DNA of 64,000 nucleotides, taken from positions 9,978,501 through 10,042,500 of the forward strand of contig NC_084935.1 in the NCBI RefSeq assembly GCF_958298935.1. The letters are read 5' to 3'. Under the pieces are notes generated by a model. It saw only the letters and a list, made by a program, of their open reading frames with translations. It did not search any database and was not told the DNA's origin. The position numbers and the translations under genes were made by a program. Positions 45,480 to 57,779 of this stretch are shown here, in pieces (position 1 is the stretch's first letter; every line of letters begins with the position of its first letter). This DNA is from Phragmites australis. Its lineage: Eukaryota; Streptophyta; Magnoliopsida; Poales; Poaceae.

Positions 45480-46889
45480 ACATGGTGGCTCAGCTTGATG
45501 AGGACAGGTCCCGGCGCTACCGTGCAAAAGAGGAGGTTAAGGACCTCAGAACTACAATAGAGGATGAGCGTCAAGCATGGCTTTCCTCAGAAGGAGCCCT
45601 TGAAGAAGAAAAGAGAAAATAGTGCACCTCTGACAATGGCCTCGAACGGGAGAAGAAATAGTAGTGCACTTTGGACTCTGCTTAGGAAGAGGAGAAACTG
45701 TGGAGGCTCAATCTTGAGGCCGCCCTCGAAAGGGAGCGAGGATAGGTGCTTGAATCTTCTGCAGCCCTTGAGCGTGAGGAGGCAAAGTGAGAAGAGCTAA
45801 CCGCCTCCTTCGAGCAGGAGAAAGCGACACGAGAAAAACTCACCGCCACCCTCGAGCATGAGAAGGCAGCGCTCGAGCATCACAAGGCAACTCTATAAAA
45901 TGAATTGCTTGATCACACAAATACTTCTTGCATCATTTCTAATGTAATGTATAAGTTATTCAGTGAGTTGGGATTGGCAGACACCCCCTTGCAGTCAGTT
46001 CCGGACACCGAGGTGCCCTCGAGTGGATTGGTTAGGTGACATCTTTCTTAAAGACTGGCGTGCACTATTTTGGTGACTTCTACTCTGGGGTGTCTATCAA
46101 GGAAACCTTGGCCCCTCTAAGGGCTACTGGTTGTTCTCATGTTGAGATCCTCAGCACGCTAAATTACAAGCTCCCAACGAGAGTCGACTTGAAGTTTGCA
46201 GGTCACGAAGTGAAGACAGCCGCTCGTGCTTTCTTCAATAAGTACTGGCGTACCAGCGGGCAATCTGAAGCCCTCGCTAGCGTCCGAGACGTTGGTTCCT
46301 GCACTTCGACCTCAGTTGTTACCAGAACAAATGGAGCTCACGGCGGGGATGCATAGGAGGGAGGCCAAGGCAAAGGAATTAATATCGGTAAAGCCCACAT
46401 GCAACTTTCTAATCCTGGCTCCACCAATATGTTTCATTAGGTCATAGGATAGGTCGTAGGCCAGGGCCTCTGCTATGATTTTGTAAGGACTGGGATCTTT
46501 GTCAGTCTTCTGTAAGGCAAACCTTTTGGTAATGGAACAACCCTTCGTTAGCTTTGCTTATTTGTTCTCTTCATGTCTTTCAACATTTCAAACGCACTGC
46601 CGAACGTGGCCCTTGTCCTATTTATAAGCAGGAGAAAATGTTGTCATCAGGCCTCGGCTCGAAGAGGGTTGTTTTCCATGAAATTCCTTTGGCGATGGAG
46701 TACGAAGATCTCTACAGGCGCTGTGTGACATGGCGAACATTTCTGAGCCATTATCCGCAAGGGGCATTCGAAGACTATTGTTGTTGGCGAAGGGCCACTC
46801 AGGATGCCTCTGATGCTCAAACCCGTGCATTTTGGAGGAGCATTGATAGGTCAGTTTTAAAGGCTCGACAAAAACACAGGGGAGCTTAA
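45480..46889 (+). pseudogene. Opposite-strand extra ORF of the outer Tat-like element (coiled coil plus gypsy-type domain)
   Basis: Plus-strand, so antisense to gag-pol. 45480-45900 encodes repeated Glu/Lys/Arg-rich segments (LEREKK, LEHEKAA types) broken by TAG stops. 46036-46356 reads TSFLKTGVHYFGDFYSGVS and ETLAPLRATGCSHVEILSTL, and 46554-46889 continues with FHEIPLAMEYEDLYRRCVTW. This resembles the extra ORF that Tat-lineage elements carry between pol and the 3' LTR, often in antisense. Its role is not established. Confidence 0.5.
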
Positions 46890-47289
46890 CCTTTTTCTGC
46901 ACCGAGCTCCTCACACCAAAAGAGGAGCCTATTGAGGAAGACGAGGTTATGATGATCGAAGGCTTCACTTTGACTTCATCATCAGTGTCCCCTTATTCTG
47001 GGAGCCCGTCTGATCGAGAAATAGATCTAGAAGCTCCTTTTGACACTCAGCACGACCTCGCCATTTACTCGGCACGTAGCCAAAGGTATAAGGAGATTTT
47101 CTCCCTTGATCCTTTAGGATCTTTGGTCGGCCCCCAGCCTCTTCGTGATGTTGTAATAATTTTTGTTAAATAATGCGTTGGCAACCGGTTGGCAACCATT
47201 GTGCAATTTCATGTTCTTACGTAAGTTCCAAGCTATTAAGCATTTGTAACACTTGGGTCTGATCGGTATTTTAGGAAAAATCGAGCCCA

Positions 47290-47670
47290 TGTGTGAGTGT
47301 CAACCCTCTGTTTGTTATGGGAGAGTCCTTAGACTTTAGCCCCTCATGACCCTTAGGCTCGGTCGACTTTTCATAAGGATCAACCCCATTTGAGTGGGTA
47401 TGGACCCTCCTATTATCATTGGTGAATACATAGACTTCAGCCCTTTGGAACCCTTGAGTCCGACTAGATTATCAAAAGGGTCAACCCTATTCAAGTGGGT
47501 ATTGACCCTTCGATTATCACGGATGAGTCCTTCATCCCTTTGAAACCTTAGGTCCAGCCAGCTTATCAAAAGGATCGACACCATTCGAGTGGGTATCGAC
47601 CCTCCGATTATCATGGGCAAGTCCTTAGACTTCACCCCTCAGGGGAGCCCTTTAGATTGCTACCATATTT
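47290..47670. repeat. Tandem repeats (about 95-101 bp) between pol and the extra ORF
   Basis: gagtgggtatggaccctcc and variants recur at 47392, 47493 and 47587, each followed by tattatca or gattatca and a cttagacttcagccc-type segment. It appears to be a decayed tandem array in the 3' untranslated part of the outer element. Confidence 0.75.
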
Positions 47671-48237
47671 TGTTATGGGTGAGTCCCTTATGGATCAACC
47701 CTCCAGGACCCTCGGGCTCGTCCGGCTTTTTAAATGACGCTTCCTTGGACTTCAGCCATAGGTGAGCCCTTGGACTATCACATTTTATTACACGAAGCAT
47801 AAATGCATATTCTTCTTCGGGGAATTAATTTTCATTCCTCTAGGGATTGCATAAGGAGGTTGCCTCGTTAAAAACCTTGCACCCCAGAATAGGGCTTCCT
47901 CTACAAGGAAAAGAGTACAGCTCTAGTGTTACTTATATATTTTATAGAAAAGTAAAGGTCGTAGCTGAACCTACCTATCCTAAGAGGTTGCATGAAGGCT
48001 GGTCCTTAGACCCAATACTTGAGGAGTGAATCCGCATTCCACATCTGAGTTAGTGTTTCGTCATCTAAAGTGGCTAGGTGGTCGTCGTGACTCCATTATG
48101 ACGAACGGGCCATCCCACTTGGACTGTAACTTCCCTACCATTTTGTGGTAGTGCGCACTAGAGTACTAGGTCTCCAGGCCGATAGGTTACTCCCATAATT
48201 TTCTTATCAACCCAATGCCTAGTCTCCTCCTGGTACT

Positions 48238-51200
48238 TCACCAAGCTATGGCAGCAACGAGGTGAGTCTCCTCCACGAGATCCTTCGACACCTCCTCATC
48301 ACCGGTGTTAGTCGACAAAACCCTTAAGTACTTAACCTGAGCCTCCTCTGGGGTCATCGTTTCATATCCGAACAGCAGGCGAAACAGTGTGAAGCCCGTT
48401 GGCTTGGTAAGCATTGTGTTGAGGGACCACAAAAACTTCGGCAACTCCTCTACCCATTTTCCCTTAGGTAATCCCACCAGTTGTTTTGCTACTGCCATTG
48501 AGATGCCCCTATTAGGCCTCTCAACTACTCCGTTAGACTGCGGGTGGCCTACTAATGCGAAGCATAACTTAGTTCTCAAGTTATCGCAAAAGTGCTTGAA
48601 TAGTGTTGAGTTGAATTGTGTCCCATTATCAAGGGTTACTTCTCGGGGGACCCCAAATCTGCATACGATGTTCTGACAAAAGAAATGCTGAATCTTTTTC
48701 GTCGTGATGTGGGCCAGTGGTATGGCTTAGGGCCCCTTTGAAAAGTAGTCCATAGCTACTATAAGATAGAGAAGGTCTCCTGGCGCTCGAGGGAAAGGGC
48801 CAGTAATATCTATCCCCCATCACACCCGCGGCCACACCGGAGGAATTAGTTGAAGAGTACATTTTTGGGTGTGCGTCTACCATCCCATCCATTGACATCC
48901 CGGACAAGAGCTGACCAGGGTCTTTGCATTTACATTCGATGTTGGCCAGTAAAAGCCTTAGCAGAAGGCCTTTGCTACTAGGGCCCTTGGTCATGAGTGA
49001 GATCAATAAAATCCTTGATGTATTTCTTTCAGGAGGTCCATGCCTTCAGTCTTCAACACACACTGAAGCAACGATGCACATACTCCCCTTTGTAGAGTAC
49101 TATGTCGATGATCTCGTAATTCTAGGCCCTACAGGCGATCCTTTTTCCTGCTACATCATCTTTTAGGAGTGCATGCCTTCGCAATATATGATACCAAAGG
49201 CTTCAGCCAATCCTGTCATATTATCACAATGACGTTAGATGGCCCTTCATCATGTCCTGCCATTGAGGACTCAAGGACTTCAAAGAAGACTTCTGATGGT
49301 AACAGAGTGCCCTAAGTTGCGGCCTTCGCAAGGGCATTTGCCTCCTGGTTCTCCCCCATTGGTATGGACTTTAGCATGAACCCTGTGAAATACTTATGTG
49401 TCTTGACTACCCTCTAGAAGTATCTGGCCAGCTCCGAGTTCTTTGCTTGGTATGTCTTGTCCACTTGTCATGCAACCAACTGCGAGTCCATCTTCACTAC
49501 GGCATGCTTCACTCCTAAGGCCTTCACTTTTCGGAGGCCTAAAATAACAGCCCCATACTCCACAATATTGTTGGTGGCTTCGAAGCAAAGCCTGGCCGCA
49601 TAGAATAGCTTCGACCCTCCAGACGATGTGAGGACTGCCTCCGCTCCTACGTCTGATAGGCCCTAGGCTACATCAGTATGTATGGTTCATATCTTTTCAG
49701 GTTGTGGTTCCTCCGACTCCTTTGCTTCTGGTGACCAATCGACATTGAACTCAGCTAATGCTTGTGATTTTATGGTTGTGCGAGCCGCAAAGGTGATGCA
49801 CAATGGAGAGAGTTGGGATGCCCACTTACTGATGCACCCGGTGGATTCATGATTCGAGAAGACTTCCCTCAGAGGTACGATGTCGGAATCGTGATTTGGT
49901 GAGCCATGAAATGAAATAGTGTCTGAGTTTCCTATATGCCATGACCGCTGCATAGGACATCTTCTCAACTTTGAAGCTTTGGGAAGGGTCTCACTGAGTG
50001 CTTTAGAGATGAAGTAAACCAGTACTTGCTGAAGCCCTCCTTTGTTCTTCTTTTCCTAAAACAAAGTGACACTCATTGCCGATGGTGACACGGCTACATG
50101 CAGCAGTAATCCGCTCCCTGGATTTGGGCTGGACAGGGTGGTCAATTTCACCAAATAGCTTTTTAGAGCTTCGAAGGCTCACTAATGTTCGTCCTTCCAT
50201 CTAAAGGGGTTTGACCCTCAAAGGAATTGAAGGAAGGGCATGCTCTTTTGTACAAATCTTTTGATGAAACAATTCAGTGAGGTCATTATTCCTACCAAGC
50301 ATTGTTTGTCCTTTATCGACTTTGGAGCCTTCGTATCGATGATAGCTTGAATTTTCTATGGGTTTGCTTTGATGCCACTGTTGGAAACTAAGCATCCCAG
50401 TAATTGGCCTGAGTGGACTCCAAAAACACACTTTTTTGGGTTCAGCCTCGAACATACCTTTCAAAGGTTGGCAAATGTCTCCTCCAGGTCAGCCCCATGG
50501 TCCTCTTCACATTGGCTTCAGACCACAATGTCATCCACATATGCAGTTACATTGCGGTCCAGTTATGCTTGGAGTGCTTTGCTTACTAGCCTTGCGAAGG
50601 TGGCCCCTAAATTGCATAAGTCGAACCAAACATAGCAATAGGATCTTGTGGGTGTGATGAAGCTAGTATTTGCTTCATCCTCTTTGACCATCTAGACTTG
50701 ATAATACCCCAAGTAGACATTGAGAAAGCTCATGAGCTCTGATCCAGCAGTGGCATCGACCAGTTGGTCTATTCTAGCCAATGGGAAATTCTCCTTTGAA
50801 CACACCTTGTTCAGGTATATGAAGTCGACGCACATATGCCATTTGTCCTTATACTTCTTTACTAAAACAAGGTTCACTAGCCACTACGGATGCATGACCT
50901 CACGAATCACCCTTGCCTTTAGAAGTTTCCTGACTTCCTCCTTTGTAGTGTCCTGATGATCAGCGGACATCTTCCGAAGCTTATGCTTCCTTTTTTTACT
51001 CCCGGGGTGATATTTAGGTGGTATTCTATCAGCTCTCCTGGCACTCGTGGGAGAACCTTCAGTGACCATGCGAATATTTCTTTGTTGGCCCAAAGGGTAG
51101 CCAGTAACTTAAGCTCTTGTTTGAACGGTAACTCCGTGCTTATGTGCACATACTTATCCTCATCCTCCGAGCGCAATAGGATCTGCTTGATGTTACCTTC

Positions 51201-51245
51201 GGGCTTGGCTCTTGGTGGCATGTTGTCATGCCCCTTCGTGTCCAC
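48238..51245 (-). pseudogene. gypsy pol of the outer Tat-like element: RT, RNase H, second RNase H-like, integrase
   Basis: Minus strand, in order: pre-RT linker (ELKLLATLWANKEIFAWS); RT with KWHMCVDFIYLNKVCSKENF and active-site YVDD at 50541-50530; RNase H (about 50200-49690), ending QALAEFNVDWSPEAKES; a second RNase H-like region (49680-49300) with KLFYAARLCFEATNNIVEYG; and integrase (about 49060-48238) with DITGPFPRAPG, PREVTLDNGTQFNS and GHPQSNGVVERPNRG, the three acidic positions visible. Two RNase H-like regions in series mark the Tat lineage. Numerous stops and frameshifts mean no functional polyprotein. Confidence 0.85.
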
Positions 51246-51664
51246 CTCAGGTAGTATGTTCTAGCTTTGATCTTCCTAGATAGATATCACACCCTCCGGA
51301 CTGAGCTTCTTCATACACATGTAGCCTTGATGCACCATTGTGTTGAACTTGGATAGTAGTCCTCTTCAGAAAATGGCATTGTACTGATAAGGAACATCAA
51401 CCACATCAATCAAGATATTGTGAGTGAGACCCTTCCCAGAGCTTCGATGGGAATCCCCCCAAAACCTTGCAATGGGGTTTCCCTCCAATCACAGGAGGCT
51501 TCTAGGAATTCCTATCTAATCAAATGCCTTGGCAGACAAGAGATTAGTGGAACTTCCTCCGTCGATCAGGACTCGGCGTATCTCCGTGTCGGACACCTCC
51601 ATAGAAATGACAAAGGCATCCGTATGCAGATAATCGTGAATTTGGAGGTCCTCTTGTGAAAAGG

Positions 51665-53249
51665 TTATCGGCTGGGTGACCACCGAGACCTGATCATTAG
51701 GGAACCAGTTCTCACATGATTAACTCTGCGCATATACTCCCTTTGTTGCCTCTTGGATTCAAAGTCGTAGGTGGCGCCCCTGGAGATGGCCATTATCTTT
51801 CTACGATCCACATTCGGGTTGGACTTCACTCTAGTAGGAGGGGTTTCAATAGCCATTCTTGACGGTGGTGGCAATAACTCAGGCATCTGCAATTGATGGA
51901 CAGGAGGGGCTCCAGTCCATGATGTGGAGTAGTAGGGTGGGTGGGTGTACGCAGGAGTTGACCCAAAACCGGGTCCACCCCTCATCTCCACATGGTGCAC
52001 TATCCGAGGATTGTGTGAAGACCCAAACCCAAAGGCCCAGATGACTGCCAATTTAGCCCTCCCTTTAGGGCCACGACATGAGGGAATAGCTTGGTTGTGT
52101 GATCCGCATCTTCGCCATGTATCGCACAGTACAGTGGCATGGGCCGTCCAGAGCCATGGCCTTGACTCCTCGTCGAGCCTCCACCTCTCTGGTTGCTTCT
52201 ATCTGAGCTCTCCTCGATGTTATGCACCCCTCGCTTATAGCCCCTTGGATGGTGAGAGTGATGATGATGAGTTATATGCATGTCCAAGGATCTATAGGCT
52301 TTCCTCAGATGCTCTTCCTTCTTTGTTCATTGGGGTGTCTTCCCTTCGTTCGCCCTACTGTTCTTGGCCTTTGGGATAGGCATGTCTGCGTGTCTCCGAA
52401 GCTTATCCTCCTCAGCCCTTAAATACTTCTCCATCTTGGTGAATAACTCATCCACGTCCCTTATTGGCTTCCGCGCTAGGCGCGAGGCCAGGCGCCCGGA
52501 TGTAGACCTTATCTTGTAGCATCCATCACGGTATCATCACTAAGACCCTTTCCTTGACACTTTACTCACATGAAGCATTGAGTGAATTCCTTTAGGCTTC
52601 CGCCTTCCTTTTGCTTAACTGCGAACAGATCTCCCACAGTGACCGAAGCCGCATAGTTACCCTAAAAATGTGAGAAAAGCGCCTCCCGAAGCTGCTCCCA
52701 GGAGAATATCGTTCTCGCTGGGAGGGATGTGTACCATGAGAGGGTGATCCCCCTGATGGCAAGGACAAAAGATTTGGCCACGGTAGCTTCGTCTCCCCCT
52801 ACGAACTCTATTCTGGCCTCGAACCTCATCACAAACTCCTTCGGGTCAGTTTCACTGTTGTAAAAGTGCAGTCGAGGCATCTTGAACCCCGGAGGCCACA
52901 ATCTCATTTGCAAACTTGTAGCCAATGGGAAGGCTTGATCTACTGCCTGTAATCGATGGGGTTCTTCCAACACTCGCTGATGAAGTACCTCCAGGTCTCC
53001 GTTGCCACTGAGGCCTCCTAGAGGTCCTTGTTGAGATGAGAAGGATTGGCAGAGGGACCTGAGTTCCTCACGCAGCTCTTGAAATTGTTTGTTGGCTTCC
53101 TCCACTTGACTTATGTACTGCGCATCATTGCCATCGTGAACTGATCCATGGTCCGTTGGGGCATGCGGGGGAGCTTGATGATGCTCTGAGGCCTCGGGCG
53201 TAGCCATCCGACCTCCATAGTCATCCAGCGTGACTGCTCCGGACCCCAT
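51665..53249 (-). pseudogene. gag of the outer Tat-like element
   Basis: The minus-strand frame from 53249 has a coiled coil (EEANKQFQELREELRSLCQS) and the retrotransposon gag core (DPKEFVMRFEARIEFVGGDE, then LSWYTSLPARTIFSWEQLRE). It is frame-broken near 52660. Downstream (52287-52000) is a region with MPLYCAIHGEDADHTTKL, the Cys/His motif usual near the gag C-terminus in these elements. Further frames (52051-51665) lead to the protease region, where I could not see a clean DTG motif. Confidence 0.75.
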
Positions 53250-53425
53250 GCTCCACCCCCAACACTGATGCCGAATCCGGGTATTTTAACCCTAGGGCCT
53301 CAGCCAAAGCCTCGGCCCTCTCGATCATCGTTGCTCCTTCTTGTTGCGAATTGACCTGTGAGCCTCCCTTGTTATCCGTGGATGCTTATACCTTTTCTTT
53401 CCTGATCTTCGGTGGCATGGGACCA

Positions 53426-53442
53426 CCACGGACGGCATCAAA
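53426..53442 (-). promoter_or_regulatory. Primer-binding site region of the outer element
   Basis: Directly inside the 5' LTR, the minus strand reads TTTGATGCCGTCCGTGG, close to the TTTGGCGCCGTCTGTGG seen after the 5' LTR of many grass gypsy elements. Confidence 0.6.
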
Positions 53443-54131
53443 TGTTGTAATTATGATCGCAACACGGTGAACAATGTAATAATTGTTGATGTAATAACTA
53501 TTCATCTCTCTCTTTACATTTAGTAAGTGAGGGTATTTATAAGCATACATCAACCACTCCCGTTGTCATTACATTTTTATCCCTTACCTACAGAAATATT
53601 TCTACTAACACTAGAGAATATTCTAAAATATCTCAGCGATATTATGGTTATTGTCCACCTACATTACTCTAAGCAACTAAATCTCGACACGTATCTTGGA
53701 GGACCTGCACTATACCATTCATTGGAGTTGCTAGTGATCTCCCTTTAGCTATTTCATTATCGGGTTCCAGCTAAGTTGCGGGTTCCTCTTTAAGTTAGCT
53801 TTCATTCTATCACCGAAGGTCTTCGTGCCACCTTCTTTCGGTTTCAGGGCTTCTCTGGACCCTTCATCTTTTGAACTTCGTCACACCCCTTTGACCTTAT
53901 GGCTTCACTACACTCTTCGTCCTTCGAGGTTCGTCGCACCTCTTTGGCTTTCGGGTTTCACCTCCTAGTTTCGTTCATTAGATTTTGTTACGTCTTTTTA
54001 AGGCTAACTCCTATAGAATATAAAGAGAATTACTCCTACCTTGATATTAACCTCTCTATTTTAGTTTTTGAGATTTGATTATTACGACCGAATCAACGAA
54101 CAAAGACCCACACGGTACCATTTCCCTGACA
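53443..54131 (-). repeat. 5' LTR of the outer Tat-like element
   Basis: Begins tgttgtaattatgatcgcaa and ends ttccctgaca on the plus strand. It pairs with 29921-30606. gtatttataa at about 53534 (TATA-like) is kept in both copies. Confidence 0.85.
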
Positions 54132-54136
54132 CGAGT

Positions 54137-54387
54137 CTATCATGCTTTTGCTTCATGTACACGACTATCTATAATACAAAGTTACGAGTGACACCATTGA
54201 GCTAAACTAATGTTCTTCGTACACTACTAACCTACGGTCCTACGGTGCGTAAAAGAACACGTGACCAACTATGAAGTATACGAAGGTCCTGTGAAGCTTC
54301 CTGGGTAATACTGCAAGCGGCTACTGTGCAGGCACAAAACAGTACTATTATCATCTTAATAGCATTTACTAACGCTACGAGCAGTAC
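54137..54387. other. No gene seen
   Basis: Single-copy-looking sequence between the outer retrotransposon and a MITE. No ORF or repeat recognised. Confidence 0.4.
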
Positions 54388-54389
54388 TA

Positions 54390-54642
54390 CTCCATCGAAT
54401 TATAAATACATATTATTTAAAAAAGTTATATTAAATTTTTAAAACTTTGATTGATAATAACTTTCAAAATATTTAGTTTAAAAATCTTAAAATTACATGT
54501 AAAATTTGTCTTGAAAAATGTTTTCATAATATCATAAATATAATGGATTCTATAAATATATGTTAATAGAAAATAGTGATCAAAGATATGCATTAGAGAT
54601 TATGTCTTATTCAAAATGATATGTATTTATAACTGGGTAAAG
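54390..54642. mobile_element. Stowaway-like MITE
   Basis: 253 bp, flanked by TA at 54388-54389 and 54643-54644. Inverted ends are ctccatcgaattataaatac and, reversed, ctttacccagttataaatac. TA target, AT-rich interior, size and a ctccctccg-like start suit Stowaway (Tc1/mariner-derived) MITEs. Confidence 0.65.
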
Positions 54643-54947
54643 TATTATCATAAGCTTTTCTCCTTGATTGGTTGCAATGTTTCTTTCTGTTTCATGATAG
54701 GTAGAGATTTTGTTTAGACCTCTGAGACAGGAAGACTAAACTCACGAAAGATGGTGAATGCATCTGACAGTGGATAGATATGCAGACTTTTTGGCTTGTA
54801 AAGTCAAGTTGTTAATTCTATTTGCAGGTCATTTCTAGGGAAACCATATGCCCAAGAAAGTGTACAACCCTTAAAAGTAAAACCATTAGCTTGGAGTCAT
54901 CAATGTTAAGGCTCTTTTGAGACAGGATTAACAATGGACCTTTTATA

Positions 54948-56045
54948 TACTACTACATAATAGTCATTATATGTCAGTTTATCACTATCAGTTCAGCTAG
55001 AATTGACAGTGATAATAATATCACTACCGGTTCATAAGAGAAATGACATCATTGACGGTTGTTAATAAGAACTGGCAGTGATAATATCACTACCGATTGT
55101 TATTTTGAACTGGCAGTGAAGGTAAGCTCGGACCTGAATTTTTTTTCCAACTCACTTCACCGCCCGACTGTTCTATTTTTTCTAAGTCACCTCGCACGGC
55201 TCCTCGTGAACTACATCAACCTTATCTCTTCCAACCTCTCAACATTCTCTCTCTCTCCTCATTTCTCTCTCTCTCCTCTCTAGTATCTCCTCAAGATCCT
55301 GGAGGAAGAAGAGGCCATATGGGGAGGTGGGCGTGAAGGGGTGGGGCGCCATGGGACGACGGCATGGGGAGGCGGAGGGGGCTAGCGTCGACGAGGTGGC
55401 GTTAAAGGGGGCAACGGCGAGGCAACACTGCAAGGTTTGTTGATTTCTTCTTCTTTGATTTGAATCCCCTTTCTGTAGGTGTGCAGATTGGTGTAATTCG
55501 TAGCTTGCTCACATGCGCGAGTAGCACCAGCGAGTGCGATTGGCATCATGCGCAGGTGGTCGACGGTGAGGGCAACCAAAAGTGGGTGGCAGGGGTGCAT
55601 CGTCAGCATGCGCGACCTTCCGCGAGTGATGGGCACGAGGCCTAGGACCGGGCAGCAGCAGCTGGTGTCCCCTTCACCGTGACTCACTTCATTTTGTCGT
55701 TGACTCATTTTATTTTGCTGTTGATGTATTTGTATATGTAGTAAAGTTTTGGCACTGAGGATATTTAGCATATGTCACAAGTTTCTTCTCCGTAATATAT
55801 AGTTATTTTTGTTGATTTTGTGTTTTGTTTTGCAGTAAGGGTCCCTTCTTTCTTATTGTAATTTTGTTTTCGACGATGTGAATGTTTGATCTTGCTCACT
55901 CATGGATGAAACCGGTGGCGGAGAAGGCACAGGGTCGAGCAGTGATAGCAACTCAACTATTACTACCACTTGCGTACTACCGGTTCCAAATTGACTTTTA
56001 CTGCTGGTTTTGGAACCGACGATGAACGCATATTCTATAGCAGTG
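54948..56045. mobile_element. Non-autonomous CACTA element, about 1.1 kb
   Basis: The right end read inward is CACTGCTATAGAATATGCG. The left end is tactactacataatagtc, consistent with a C-to-T change of a CACTA start. The 3 bp flanks are ata on both sides (54945-54947, 56046-56048). Subterminal repeats actggcagtgataatatcac and actaccggttc recur in both orientations at 54980-55110 and 55950-56020, typical of CACTA elements. The interior has a CT-rich tract (55230-55290) and a GC-rich block without a recognised protein. Confidence 0.75.
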
Positions 56046-56048
56046 ATA

Positions 56049-56957
56049 TTTTAAGTCTCAGCAGCCCCAGCCCTTTTGTTATTTCTGTTGACTTATACGC
56101 AGCTAGCGATGTCAGAATAACATGTGCATATACATGCATGTGTGCATATTTCATCAAGGGAAAAAAATACAGAAAATATGCTTGTAGACTGTAGTATGTC
56201 AAGCATGACCATGATGTTGCTTGCACAAAGTGAAGCATACCTGTTTCTATCCAAAAGGATCCAGATCGATACCATCATATCCTGCTTTACAGATCCGGCG
56301 ATATCGCGCATGGAAGCATCAATTATTAGTGAGTAGTGTCACAACTTTACTCCTCAAAGATTGACAAGCACCTTGACTAGATGCAGAATATCAGACCCTA
56401 GCTAGATCCATGAATCATGAACCAAATTAAACAACCATAGGGTACGCGATATCCCATTAGAAAAGACGTTGCAAATGCCAAGTAATTAATATCCCTCCTG
56501 GGTTTTGTCAGGAAACAACGGTGATTTGGAAACCAGCTTCTAGCGTGGTGGTAGAAGCATGATGGTAAAACTCCACCTATCAACGTTGGAAATCTGGTAC
56601 ACTGTACACAAGTGTTGTCAGCAATTTATTCGTGGGAATGTGATAGAAGACGTACTTATGAATGTGTGTTACACGTGTGTCGTTCTTACAATAAAAAAAA
56701 AGAAACAAAAGTGATTTGAATACTCTCCTAGTGGCAGTCCAACCTTGAAGGGATGGGTATAGATATCATCGTGCCTCCATTGTGCCTATTATCTACCTAA
56801 TAAAGAAAAAAGAAATAGAGAAGGAAGGGAGAAAAAAGAGCCATAACACCGGCGTTGCGATCGGGAATCTTCCGTCCATATGCTCCGTGGATCATCACGA
56901 GATCATTAGCCAACGTCCAATTACCCTATAAACTCATTAAGCAAGTAATGGACCAAT
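56049..56957. other. No gene seen
   Basis: Ordinary intergenic composition. Short ORFs only; no domain or known repeat recognised. Confidence 0.45.
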
Positions 56958-57180
56958 ACTACTACATAATATATTATAAATAGTGCTCTATTAGTATCGG
57001 TGCAAAACGATATTGAAGATGTGTTAGTACCGGTTGATAAATTACTACGCACGAATAATGACTTAAGCGCTAAAAACCGACACTGAAAAATCAATATCAA
57101 TACCAATTTATAGTTAGAACCGACGCTTATACTACGACCAGCACTGATAATAATTTAACATCACACTTATGTAACCTGAT
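56958..57180. mobile_element. Possible small CACTA-derived fragment
   Basis: Starts tactactacataatatatta, close to the left end of the 54948 element. It has gttagtaccggttgata and accgacactg motifs like CACTA subterminal repeats, and ends around cagcactgataat. No paired terminus or target duplication could be fixed. Confidence 0.4.
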
Positions 57181-57598
57181 TAAATATTCATACTAAAGAT
57201 GACAATACTAACCCTCTCCATATGGAGAAAAGAAAACTCTCATGCAGCGGCGGATATTACAATGGGGGCAGAGGGCTTGAGCCCCTATATTTTTTACATA
57301 GAAGAGAAAGAATATAGGAAGAAAATAAGAGGAGGAACGAATAAAAAAGGAAAAAGAAGAGTTTGAACTCCACTAATTCCTAGCTTTGTATTCACTACTG
57401 CTGATCTCTTTAAATGTTGGAACGGAGGCCAACTTTTCCAGCTTCAAAGCAAGCTATGGGCGGGGCGGCATGCAGCATCATGGAACACACCTACTCGTGG
57501 AAACTTTTCCACTGTCGCCATCAACAAATCACATCATCTTTAGAGAGAAATAAAATCAGCTTCTCACACATGTCACGTGCACACACACTAATATAAAA

Positions 57599-57779
57599 CG
57601 CCCGTGATGTGCATAGGTGACGGCCGGCACATGTAGGGCTGGAAGCCGGGCTTCGCCTTGCTGTCACGAACCCGGCGTCGAGGAATTCTCGCCCGTGATG
57701 TGCATAGGTGACGGCCGGCACATGTAGGGCTGGAAGCCGGGCTTCGCCTTGCTGTCACGAACCCGGCGTCGAGGAATTC
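57599..57779. repeat. 91 bp direct tandem duplication, essentially identical copies
   Basis: 57599-57689 and 57690-57779 both read from cgcccgtgatgtgcataggt to ggcgtcgaggaattc, with no difference seen across about 90 bp. GC-rich in an AT-rich area. Minus-strand frames run through both copies (ASSPTCAGRHLCTSRA repeated in one frame), but no protein family is recognised. Confidence 0.9.

Larger units (their letters stand above)
29916..54136 (-). mobile_element. Outer Tat-like Ty3/gypsy retrotransposon locus with nested insertions
   Basis: LTRs at 29921-30606 and 53443-54131 are direct repeats (TG...CA ends), and 5 bp flanks cgagt at 29916-29920 and 54132-54136 are identical. The order read on the minus strand is 5' LTR, primer site, gag, RT, RNase H, second RNase H-like region, integrase, tandem repeats, opposite-strand ORF, 3' LTR. 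Two RNase H-like regions plus an extra ORF between pol and the 3' LTR point to the Tat lineage (family knowledge). The 24.2 kb span is inflated by two solo LTRs and parts of other elements. The LTRs differ at many positions, mostly transitions, so insertion is old. Confidence 0.85.
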
